Positions 49,014 to 57,903 of a stretch of 64,000 nt of DNA are shown one piece after another. The notes below the pieces were generated by a model, which searched no databases, was not told the origin of the DNA, and worked only from the letters and a program-made list of their open reading frames with translations. Each line of letters starts with the position of its first letter. The stretch's first letter is position 1. A program made the translations under genes and the position numbers. This DNA is from Mesostigma viride (Eukaryota; Streptophyta; Mesostigmatophyceae; Mesostigmatales; Mesostigmataceae): assembly GCA_009746045.1 (NCBI GenBank), contig RPFO01000165.1, forward strand, positions 5,566,585 through 5,630,584, given 5' to 3'.

Positions 49014-49078
49014 GGGGAACATGGGATGGAATGGATGAGGTAAGCTATCTAGGTCCTAGTTACAGGGTTGCATGTGGG

Positions 49079-49137
49079 AATACGTGTTACATGATCTCCC
49101 AACGGAGGCATGTTATAATTTAATTTTAATTTTTTTA
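49079..49137 (+). mobile_element. Micro-insertion of LINE 3' tail, 59 bp
   Basis: The insert contains CATGATCTCCCAACGGAGGC and a TTATAATTTAATTTTAATTT tail, in the opposite orientation to its neighbour. It is flanked by ATGTGGG on both sides (49072-49078 and 49138-49144). The related repeat copy near 19.0 kb runs GGGTTGCGGGCACCACG with no insert, which serves as an approximate empty site. Confidence 0.75.
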
Positions 49138-49169
49138 ATGTGGGCACCACGGCCCGAATCGCTATGAAT

Positions 49170-49440
49170 GCCATACGCGGTCACACGTGTAGCACGTACT
49201 CCCTTGCCTGATGGATGGAGGTAAGCGAAGCCGCGAAACCTACCTAAGCTAACTCTAAGCTAATGTAGAAAATCCGAACTACTCTACTCAGCAAAGCACC
49301 CCTTCCTCCTGGAGGGGGTGGGGGGGGGGGCTTGCCCATGCACAGGGGCTGGCGTGTGCGTGGGCCTGGACAATAATCTGCCACCTCTTCTTGTTCTTGT
49401 TCTGCATAGCGCAGTCCAAGCAAGAGAGGGAGGAAACTAA
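49170..49440 (-). mobile_element. LINE family 1 3' end fragment
   Basis: This segment repeats the 3'-terminal region seen at 49.6-49.87, 51.33-51.6 and 63.1-63.3 kb, including CTACTCAGCAAAGC and TGGGCCTGGACAA. It lacks coding sequence. Confidence 0.65.
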
Positions 49441-49589
49441 ATTAAATTAAATTATTAGAGAATTTTACAGATTAGTAAAGTTGAGGCCCGGAAATTACAG
49501 ATATGTTTTCATATTTGCAGACAGGTGTTTTTTATTACAGATCGGCCGGGGATTCTTTGTTCGATACCCTAAATTATAACATTAAAAAA

Positions 49590-50763
49590 ATTAAATAAAT
49601 TATAACATGACTCCGTTGGGAGATCATGTAGCACACATTCCCATGGATGGATGGAGGGGGGGACAAAGCCGCGAAACCGAACTAATCTAACTCTAAGCTC
49701 ATCTAATCTAGAAAACCCTACCTATTCTACTCAGCAAAGCGCCCCTTCCGCTTGGGGGGAAGGGGCTTGCCCACAGGGGCGGGCGTATGAGCCTGGACAA
49801 TGGTCTTCCACCTCCTCTTGTCCTGCATAGCAGTCCAAGCAAGAGAGAGGGAGGTAATGCGATTTTCAAACTGCGCTGGGACCACTACTGAGGCCAGCCA
49901 TCAACTGCTGTGGGTAGGTCATGACATGTTTGCCTACCTTCTTAGGAATGTCCTTGGGGCCAGGCCAGGTCAGGATATGCCGTCCTGGCTGGCCAAGCCG
50001 CTGGGGGCCGGCCAGACCGAGGGCGGTGTCTACCTGGCTGGTGCGAGCAAGATGTCCTACGAATGCTATCCTACGCTGTCTAATCTCGTCCGAAATGCGA
50101 GGCATGCCCTGGTACAAAGATTCTAGATGCCTATGCGTGGAAAACCCGACGTTCAGGGCCTGACGGAGCATCCTGGTTACCGTGCCGTTTAGCTTGGCCG
50201 CCAGCGTGTCCGTGAGCGTCCATGCTTCGGCGCCATACGTGAGCACCGTGAGGACCAGGACCTTGAGGAGCATGCGCTTGCGGTGCTCGCCGAGGACCTT
50301 CGAGTGCCAGTAGGTTTTCAGCGAACGATGCCGAGCCCAGGCCAGGCCGATGCGGGTGTCCACATCGGCGGCGGTGTCAGGAAGCATGCTTCCCAGCAGT
50401 TTAATTAAAGCGATCACGAAACGGGACCTCCGTCCCGTCTTGCAGCCGTGGTAGCGGCGGGCTACTGGAAGCCCCAATCACCATAGCCTCAGTTTTGACA
50501 CTAATCTCCAACCCCACCGCCCGCGCCTCCAAGCCCAGACAGTCCAGCCAGGTCTGAATGTGCTCGGGGCGCGCGATGAGGGTGGTGTCGTCCGCATAAA
50601 TCAAGTCGGCCAGGCGGTACCCAGGTTTAACCCCGCCGTGCGCGCTCTCGTTAAGGATGTCCAAGCCAGGCTCGAACCCCTTAAGAGCAGTAAAGCGCGC
50701 ACGTGCCCGGCGCATGACGTGATCCATGACAATAATGAACAGATATGGGGACAGGACACAACC
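49590..50763 (-). pseudogene. LINE reverse transcriptase fragment (family 1)
   Basis: On the minus strand the frame opens with GCVLSPYLFIIVMDHVMRRA, a typical non-LTR reverse transcriptase block, followed by LADLIYADDTTLIA with the catalytic YADD. After a frameshift near 50400 it continues with SMLPDTAADVDTRIGLAWAR, VLTYGAEAWTL and RQRRIAFVGHLART, the usual C-terminal region of LINE ORF2. The 3' UTR runs to about 49590 and ends in an AT-rich tail. The copy starts inside the polymerase domain, so it is 5'-truncated and cannot function. Confidence 0.85.
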
Positions 50764-51300
50764 TTAAGTAAGTAAGTACTTGCGTGTCATGCGCAAAGGC
50801 ATGCCACGGAGTACTATGCTAATCTCATTAGAAAAATAATTACACAAAAGTTTAGACAAATATCGTCTGCATCATCCCCCAACCGTTAAGCACTAGATGG
50901 GGATGTAATCCTCATCCGAGCTGTCCTCTATTGTAATGGCAGACGAGGCAGTAGTGTAGCGGCTATCCTCAGGACCAATAACCTCCACCTGCGGACTTCT
51001 ACCCTGGCTAGCAACGGGCCGCGGGGCCCGTGGGATCGAGAAAACAGGAGCATACCCCTCGGGGAGGTGCTTATCGCAGATGGCAGCCCATTTCTCCTTG
51101 TCAATCATGCGGGCGCGGAGTACGGATAGTCCCAGAAGCCCTGCATCTTCAAGCAGTTGTGTCACATAGGTCCGGGTCGCGCCGCGCCGGTGCCCGGCGC
51201 GCGCAAGTTTGCCAGTGGGTTGCGATGGGACAAGGGGACCCTGCCGTATGAGGAGGTGTCTAGCTACCTGGTTGGCCCGTCTTAACCTTGCCACACCCCG
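50764..51300 (-). mobile_element. LINE family 2 3' end (copy B) with intact C-terminal frame
   Basis: The minus-strand frame 51294-50893 encodes ATRTYVTQLLEDAGLLGLSV, RMIDKEKWAAICDKHLP and an acidic end, EDSSDEDYIPI. The pattern (A/P-x-TY...EDAG...DKEKW) is that of the last domain of LINE ORF2 proteins. The 3' UTR is shared with 19750-20080. It abuts the reverse transcriptase fragment of family 1 at 50763. Confidence 0.65.
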
Positions 51301-51312
51301 TGGTGAAGGGGG

Positions 51313-51889
51313 AAACTATAACATGACTCCGTTGGGAGATCATGTAACACGTATTCCCTTGTTTGATGGATGGAGGTGAGCGAAGCCGCGAAACCTAACT
51401 AAGCTAACTCTAAGCTAATGTAGAAAAAAAATCCTAATTACTCTACTCAGCAAAGCGCCCCTTCCTCCTGGGGGGGGGGGGGCTTGCCCACAGGCCGGGG
51501 CTGGCGTGTAGGTGGGCCTGGACAAGGGTCTGCCACCTCTTCTTGTTCTGCATTGCAGTCCGCAAGCAAGAGAGAGGGAGGTAATGCGGTGTTCAAACTG
51601 GGCTGGAACCACTAGGTCGGCCAGCAACTGCTGTGTATAGTTCATGGCAGGTCTACCAACCCTTCTGGGAATGCCCTTGGGGCCAGGCCAGGTCAGGATA
51701 TGCCGCCCTGGCTGGCCAAGCCGCTGGGGGCCAGCCAGACCGAGGGCGGTGTCTACCTAGCTGACTGGTGCGAGCAAGATGTCCTACGAATGCTATCCTA
51801 CGCTGTCTAATCTCGTCCGAAATGCGAGGCATGCCCTGGTACAAAGACTCAAACGACCTATGAGTGGAAAAACCTACATTCTGTCTACA
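51313..51889 (-). mobile_element. LINE family 1, second 5'-truncated copy
   Basis: This copy repeats the 3' UTR and C-terminal codons of the copy at 49.59-50.16 kb (shared MPRISDEIRQRRIAFVGHL on the minus strand), with several indels that break the frame. The 3' terminus TATAACATGACTCCGTTGGG is at 51313. Confidence 0.75.
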
Positions 51890-52233
51890 ACAAGGAAAGC
51901 AGGCCGAATATTCCCAGCCATGAAGCTGGTAGGTCCTAGAGCTTACATACTACTGGTTTACAACACCCTTGAAATATTGTAATCACATAACATATACACA
52001 GAAAAATTGAAAGGTTCAAAACTGAGGACTCTTGGTAGTTTTGACAAATATCTCAGACACATTCTCCCACTACGCACCATGAGGGTGCGGGTGCCCTGGT
52101 GCACCTAGAGCAGGGGTAGCTTAGATTCCCACCCTTGCATGAAGTAGCCTAGAATGTATTAAAAGCCATATGCCCCTTCTCAGGGCTATGTGCTACATCT
52201 ACTCCCAACGGAGTGATGTTGATAATTAATTAA

Positions 52234-52629
52234 TTAATTCTCCCACTTGCGCTTCAAAAACATCATAAGAACATCGAAAGGCCTTGGGATCACAGCCAAG
52301 GCCAGGGCATGCGCAAGTGCCCATTCTGTTACCAACCCCGCATGTACATACTGTGAGGAAGCCCAGTGTGCTATGCCACTAGATGCTGACCCCAGATCAA
52401 CTGCAGGCAGCCTCACCCAGTGGCACCATCGTAATGCAGCGTAGCACCGTGCACATGGCACTGCGTCGCGCACGATCGCCGACGAGGCGCACCATTCCGC
52501 GCACAAATGTGCGTGCCTTGGGGATATATATCGAGCTCCCATGCACTCACAAAGCCAGCGGAGCCCCTGGCGGACTCTGGGCATGGGGCCAGCCCGAGGG
52601 ATGTCAACGGGGACATCCACTGTACGCAA
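52234..52629 (-). CDS. Unrecognised 131-codon frame
   Basis: A single minus-strand frame with several Cys and Trp residues ends in a TAA supplied by a TTAATTAATTAA run. No domain or splice partner is recognised. Its position at the edge of repeat DNA suggests it may be part of a mobile element or chance. It is listed only because the frame is long for this composition. Confidence 0.15.
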   Translation of the reverse strand: MRTVDVPVDIPRAGPMPRVRQGLRWLCECMGARYISPRHAHLCAEWCASSAIVRDAVPCARCYAALRWCHWVRLPAVDLGSASSGIAHWASSQYVHAGLVTEWALAHALALAVIPRPFDVLMMFLKRKWEN

Positions 52630-52639
52630 CTAGCCCGAC

Positions 52640-53126
52640 CGAGCGCTACAGGATCAGGCAAACCTCTGCGGAGATGACTCTCCCATGGGCAATGACTCTC
52701 CAATGGGCAATGACTCTCCCATGGGCGATGAGCCAGACAGTCGCGTTGTGCGACTACGGCTTTGCAAGGCAACCTGCCAACCCCCACCCCCCACACGAAG
52801 GGGCTGGTTTGCGTACTTGTGGAAGTAGGGCGCGAGCTCTACTCGACGTCCTCCCTCTGCGCGCACATCGACGATTGTCCTCCCTCTGCGCACACAACAC
52901 CTTGTGTGCACGTTGAGGGTGCTGCTGTGCGCCGTTTGCCGGCCGCCCGCTGCCACGCGTCGTCGGTACCCCCATCACCAGCGGTTGCCCCCCTCCCCAT
53001 CCGCCTAGTGTATGACCACCTGATGCCATTCCTGCGATCCGCGGAGCCAAAAATAGACATGTGTTGCACCACCCCTGCTGCCCTTCCCCTTGCTCTCCCT
53101 CATACCCCCCCTCCTGCCCTCCCCCT
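52640..53126. other. Gene-free region before the hAT element
   Basis: Contains three short copies of ATGACTCTCCCATGGGCA (52673-52730) and two copies of a CCTCCCTCTGCGC block (52850-52895). No coding exon is supported. Confidence 0.4.
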
Positions 53127-54547
53127 CCCCCTCCCAGTGCTTCTGCTAAGGGTTTTTGTCATTCGTCAACTTGTTGACTATTTGCCTCGGCACTTCGTCA
53201 AATGGTTGACTATTTGCCTCAGCAATTCGTCAAACTGGTTGACTATTTGCCTTGGCGCTTCGTCAACCCTGGGGGGGGGGGGAGGAGGAAGCTTTATTTC
53301 TTCATAATTAACGTAAGGTCGCTCACGCCTCACACACGCATGTAATGCATGTGGATAAAACATAATATCACATAGTGGTTGTTGACAACTGCATAAACTA
53401 CAGAATAATTACTAGTATGGTTCACAGCTAGGCCTGAGTCAAGTGTGCACAGCACGAGGCCATTAAACAACCATTACATCCTCCTCACTGCTATCAACAG
53501 GCACTACTGGCACAGTTTTGTCCGAGCTTGGCCCTGCACCCTGCGCGCTGCGCGCGCCTGTCCACTGGTTGTACTCCTGTCTCTGCCTTTTCGCTGCCGG
53601 CTTTCTCTTGCCCTTCTTCTTCCCCTTCTTCTCCCCTGGCTCAGAGCTGCCGTCATCATCGGCCTTGCTCCTTTCTGTCTAGGCCCCCTCCTCGCCAGAT
53701 TCCTCCTCGCCAGATTCCTCCTCGCCAGAGTTTGAGGCGCTGTCAGATGATGCTGACTGGCCGCCATCTTCCTCTTCCTGCGCATTAGACCCATGCTCTT
53801 CCTCACGCTCTACTCTCTTGCGTTTGTCGCGACCCTGCCTGCCCTCCTTTTCATCTAAACTGCGGCCTAGGTCGACGATATTTTCCGTTTCTACAATTTC
53901 TCCAGCTTGCTTCTTAAACAGAGCATCTAAGGTGCTAGTCTTGAAACCTGCCAACCCGTTTTTCTTCGACATTCTCTAGCTCATGCAACACTACCTAAAC
54001 ATCGCCGCCGCCATTATCGAAACAATTTCGCATGCAATATTTTATCGCACATGAAGTCGCCAGACGGCCTGAGGTCGTCACGTAATTAATACCATGATTG
54101 CCCACCAAACACCAGAGTGATTACAGGTAATAATTTTTTCATGCCCTGGTCGGCTCAAGTCCTGCCTTGCTCGTCTTCAGTTTTGGACTTTTGGTACCCG
54201 AGCCTACCCGAGCATTGTCCTGAACCGTACTGACGTACTGTCTTTCCAAACCAACTCCAACTGCAGCGTACCTAGGATTCAGATGGTACGGGCTGACGGC
54301 CTGACGCCGCGCCGCTGGACCTTAGGTCTGGCCTTCAGGACTTAGGTGGTTGACGAATACCCTAAACATTTCGTGAAACCGGTTGACGAACTTCGGAACA
54401 TATTCGTCAATTGGTTGACGAATTGCCGAGTTGGTTGACGAATGTGGTTGACGAATTGCCCAAAATGGTTGACTATTTTACTACTATTTTCAAAATTCGT
54501 CAACCGGTTGACGAAATAGTCCCGTTAGCAGAAGCACTGCCCCCTCC
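53127..54547. mobile_element. Non-autonomous hAT transposon with 8-bp TSD
   Basis: The element runs 53135-54539. Its ends are CAGTGCTTCTGCTAA and the exact reverse complement, matching the CAGTG-type termini of hAT elements. The octamer CCCCCTCC is present on both sides (53127-53134 and 54540-54547), the target duplication length expected of hAT. Both subterminal regions (53160-53265 and 54347-54515) are packed with GTTGACGAA/TTCGTCAAC and GTTGACTATTTGCC motifs, which in this superfamily commonly bind transposase. No transposase catalytic domain is present. The interior carries one acidic/basic protein frame (53463-53972). Confidence 0.9.
53463..53972 (-). pseudogene. Acidic/basic frame inside the hAT element, one in-frame TAG
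   Basis: From ATG 53972 the frame reads MSKKNGLAGFKTSTLDALFK, then a charged Ser/Glu-rich stretch ending GEEGA and TAG (53679-53681). Beyond the TAG the same frame stays open for 71 codons with protein-like content (EPGEKKGKKKGKRK, QRQEYNQWTGARS) and a coherent acidic end, DSSEEDVMVV, then TAA at 53463. The total is 168 residues plus the internal stop. The N-terminus (MSKK ... TLDALFKK) recalls the start of many hAT transposases. Either a single nonsense mutation or readthrough explains the TAG. Confidence 0.5.
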
Positions 54548-54664
54548 GTCGCACGAGCCCTCCTGCCCTCCCCCTCATGATCAGTCCCAGAGCCCGTCCT
54601 GCCCCTCCCCTTGTTCCACTGTTGATCGTAGCGCCCCTCCTGCCCCTCCCCTTACTCTGCGACG

Positions 54665-55963
54665 TCAATCGTAGAGGCCCTCCTGCTCCCACTCGGCCAC
54701 TAGGAACTCGACCAGCTCGGCCACAGGGATGGGCACCGGGTAGCGCTGGTTCAGGTTCAGCACAGACTCCAGGGGGACCAGCGTGCTGCTCGCACACAGA
54801 ACAGGGGCAGGTTATGGGTGGCAGAGAAAGGGCACAGGGGCAGGTGGTGGCAGAGCAGGGCGCAGGGGCAGCGGCGCCACCATGGGGAACAGGTGGCACC
54901 GACTAGTCACGCGTCAGCGCGTGCTGAAAGCGTGGCAGCGATTACCTCACAATCAAACTACACGAACGGACACCGTGTGCTTCCTGCCGAACTAGGAAGG
55001 CGAGCTTTGCTGGCCAAGGACAGGGGGGGGTTAAGAGCATGTGGAGGGCCGCTTGCGCTATGTCCTGTGGCCCGCCTGATGCCTAAATATAGGAACTGTT
55101 TTTTAAGGGTGCACATGAACATCACAGGGGCAGCAAAAGAAAAGTAGAAAAACACGCCTAGTACATCAGGACAAGCAGGCGGCACGTGCTTGAAACCTTG
55201 GCGGAAAAGTGCAACGATGGCCTACAGTAACACTGCAGTTGCAGGAAGTCAGCGTGATGGTCACCAGAACTCCCAAGGAGGAGGAGTGGGCAGCTAGCAG
55301 GCACATCACCGCAAAGGCACGAGGGGAAAGAAATAAGAACACAAGGTGTGGCCAGCAGCGAAACAACCTGTGGGCGTTATAGTTCCCTGCATACACCTGG
55401 GTCACAGAATTCCAGCGTAAAAAGGCGACAGACAAACGTACCCAAGGACCCGAGTCCGCGGAGCTGGGCGTGACCCTGGAGGTGTCTGATAATTCCGCCA
55501 TGCTTGCCGGTGCAGATGCCAAGCAGCCAAAGCTGATTTAACGATTTACAGGCACAGCATGTGCTGGGGCGGAGCTGATTCAGAATATGGTCGACGTTGC
55601 GATGAAGAGATGAATGAGATCTCATTCATCTCTGTACATCCGACCTTGACAAGAAAGTTTCAATACATGACAAGGCGGAATGATAGGACTGCTGTCAACA
55701 ATGTACTGCCGCATTTAATGTGGAGGACGAAGAACCAGCTTACCTGCATTTTCCCACCGGACTTCTTCTTGGACGGTCAGTTCAGACGTTTTCCCCACGG
55801 GCCCTTTGCCTGCATCCATGTCTTCGACGGTTGCACCAGCACTGCTTGCCGGCAGATTGCTTGTCTCGTATGTTAGATGATCTGCCTTTACACGCTTTGC
55901 GCTGCTCTGTAGTCCCTGCTCGTTTGCATCAGGCTCGCGGACGCATGCGTTGCTCGCTTGCAT
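54665..55963 (-). CDS. Three-exon gene, conserved-looking small protein (~133-143 aa)
   Basis: Exon 1 is 55963-55744 (ATG ... GTAAGC donor); exon 2 starts at 55532 or 55502 and ends at 55442 (GTACGT donor); exon 3 is 54785-54665 (TGA). Phases join exactly (1, 2). The N-terminus is polar and disordered. Exons 2-3 encode WRNYQTPPGSRPAPRTRVLG continuing TLVPLESVLNLNQRYPVP and PVAELVEFLVAEWEQEGLYD. The Pro/Arg-rich block plus helix looks conserved, but I cannot name the family. The gene stops 126 bases from the hAT element. Confidence 0.6.
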
Positions 55964-56668
55964 GGCAGCCGGGATGATATTCTCGGCATTAACGACGAAA
56001 ATACGTTAAAACGATTGTTGGATAATCGCTCGCGATAAAAACGGCAGAACCAGTTCTTATCCCAATACTGGAAGTATTGTAGTGACCCGATAAAATTTCG
56101 GCACAAAAGTGCTCAAAGCAATGGAAAATACAGTCGACGTCGATTCAGGTCGATTCGCAGTTCGCGTTCTAGACTTCGCGTTCTACTTTCTAGTCTGTCG
56201 TGCTCGTCAACATCTCTAGTCTGCCGTCGTGCTTGGCAACATCGGTTGGCTTGTGCTGCGTGCATTGACTGTTGAGCTCCTTCAGACTGTGTTCAGAACT
56301 TCCGCGCTGTTCAGCATTTTGTAGTTGGCTGCTACGTCTTTTTACTTGTTACCAATTCTGACGCTGGCAAATAAGCTCTCAGCGTACTTACAGGTGGCAC
56401 ATGCAGAGCATGATCTCGCAGTTCGCATGGCAACATCACTCCACGCACCGGTGCGGCAGTCCGGCACCAAAAATGATATTACAGCAGGATTACAGTAGAA
56501 TCTCCTCGATCTCTCTTTTGTTGCGTGGTCTCCTTTGGGGGCTTGGAACCTGGATCGAACAGGGATCAAGGCCAGGGTAAGGACTCAAAGGACGAGAGAT
56601 CGTGGTCTGATCCGCCTACAGCCTGTACAGTACAGTATCACACGAGAATCTTGATTCGTACATTATCT

Positions 56669-56890
56669 GGCGGAGCCAATTTTCGGAAGAACCGTTAGGT
56701 TCGCCAGAATTGGCGAAGCTTATAAGGCCGTACACGTGAGAAAACATAGGAATAGGGGATGAAAATCCGACAATCCATCCATCCACCGAATTTGTCCCGA
56801 ATTTGCAAGCATAAGGGTAAGGTTCTTCCGAAAATTGGCTCCGCCGTAGAGTTTCAACGGGCAAGTTGCAAACACGCACGTTACTTGATT
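56669..56890. repeat. Perfect 25-bp inverted repeat plus dispersed repeat, copy 2
   Basis: GGCGGAGCCAATTTTCGGAA plus GAACC at 56669-56693 is exactly reversed at 56821-56845. The right arm continues into the sequence shared with 376-434. This suggests a foldback or MITE-type element about 180-220 bp long with extended right end. Confidence 0.7.
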
Positions 56891-57117
56891 GTCCAGTTGA
56901 CTGCATGTTTGACGGCAAGTACGGTGGGTTAGGAATACAGGTGGGTTATGTGCGGCGTGGGAAACAACTGAACTGAACTGAACGGTGGGTTAGGATATAC
57001 TACTATATACCGACCCTCGGCCACTATAGACTCTCTGCTGCCCATGTGCGGCGTCGAGTTGAGTTGAGTTTATTCCCACGCCGCATGTGCACATGTGCGG
57101 CGTGGGATACAACTGAG

Positions 57118-57346
57118 TACAGTCATTCACGCCTTAAGTTGGGTTCGAGGTTTTTGAGGGGACACTTAAGGCGTGAACCCAACTTAAGGCGTGAATGGTT
57201 CTACTAAATTCTACTTATTTGAACTAAATATACTTAAACATACTATTCTGAACTACTTTGAACTTGGAATGCCGAAATCCTATTCGACCCAACTTAAGGC
57301 GTGAACACACCTTAAGCCAACCCAACTTAAGGCGTGAATGACTGTA
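57118..57346. mobile_element. Tc1/mariner- or pogo-type MITE, 225 bp, TA target site
   Basis: The element 57120-57344 begins CAGTCATTCACGCCTTAAGT and ends with the exact reverse complement, giving at least 24 bp of perfect terminal inverted repeat. A TA dinucleotide flanks each end. Internal copies of CCCAACTTAAGGCGTGAA occur at 57178 and 57288. No coding sequence is present. The TA site and the CAGT start fit a Tc1/mariner or pogo-derived miniature element. Confidence 0.8.
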
Positions 57347-57903
57347 CTGACTGACTGAGCTACTGTTCTCACACTGACGGAGTGACGGTGGGTTATTAGG
57401 AACTGTTCTCTACAGTAGAGGAAAATAGTTGGGCAGTTGGGCACGTGCACGGCCGTCGGTGAGGCTTTTTTCGAAGTCGAGACAGGTCCAGACATTCAGT
57501 GTATATCTTGACCGACTTGGGCTCAGGAGGGCCGGAGAGAGTGCACTGCCCGACATGACAGTGCCTTTATGTTCCACAAACAGGCAGGGCTAGCCATGCG
57601 ATGGTTTCTACGAGACGAATCCGAGGTTTTCCTGAGGTTATCCGTCCGGCTGCGTTTCCCATGAACTACGTAGGAGAGGGCCAGGGATTGGATGTCATTG
57701 AGCATACTGCATGGTTATCCAACGTGGCAAACGTATTCGAGAATAACACAGGACGCGAGTGCCTTTTGACAATTCTGGGCGTTTGCCATTGCAGTGCCAC
57801 AATGCAGCCTGGTTGGCTTTGCGGCATGAGCATTTCCGATCAGCATTAAAAATTGCCTGACCGAACGTCGGCACGCTTACCTGCTGGGCTTTAAGAGGCA
57901 GCA

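Larger units (their letters stand above)
55964..57903. other. Divergent intergenic region with transposon relics
   Basis: Between the minus-strand small gene and the plus-strand six-exon gene. It contains an inverted repeat pair (56669-56845), a copy of the dispersed repeat also at 376-434, and a MITE (57120-57344). An 82-codon frame at 57601-57849 has no recognisable motif and is left as doubtful. Confidence 0.5.

Noticed and set aside
53679-53681. Genome-wide reassignment of TAG to glutamine
   Set aside because: The only hint is one TAG in a transposon-borne frame, and decay of a mobile element is the simpler explanation.
56493-56640. Second pogo-like MITE starting CAGTAGAATCTC
   Set aside because: Only a 9-bp inverted match (CGATCTCTC) is seen, and the ends do not pair well enough.
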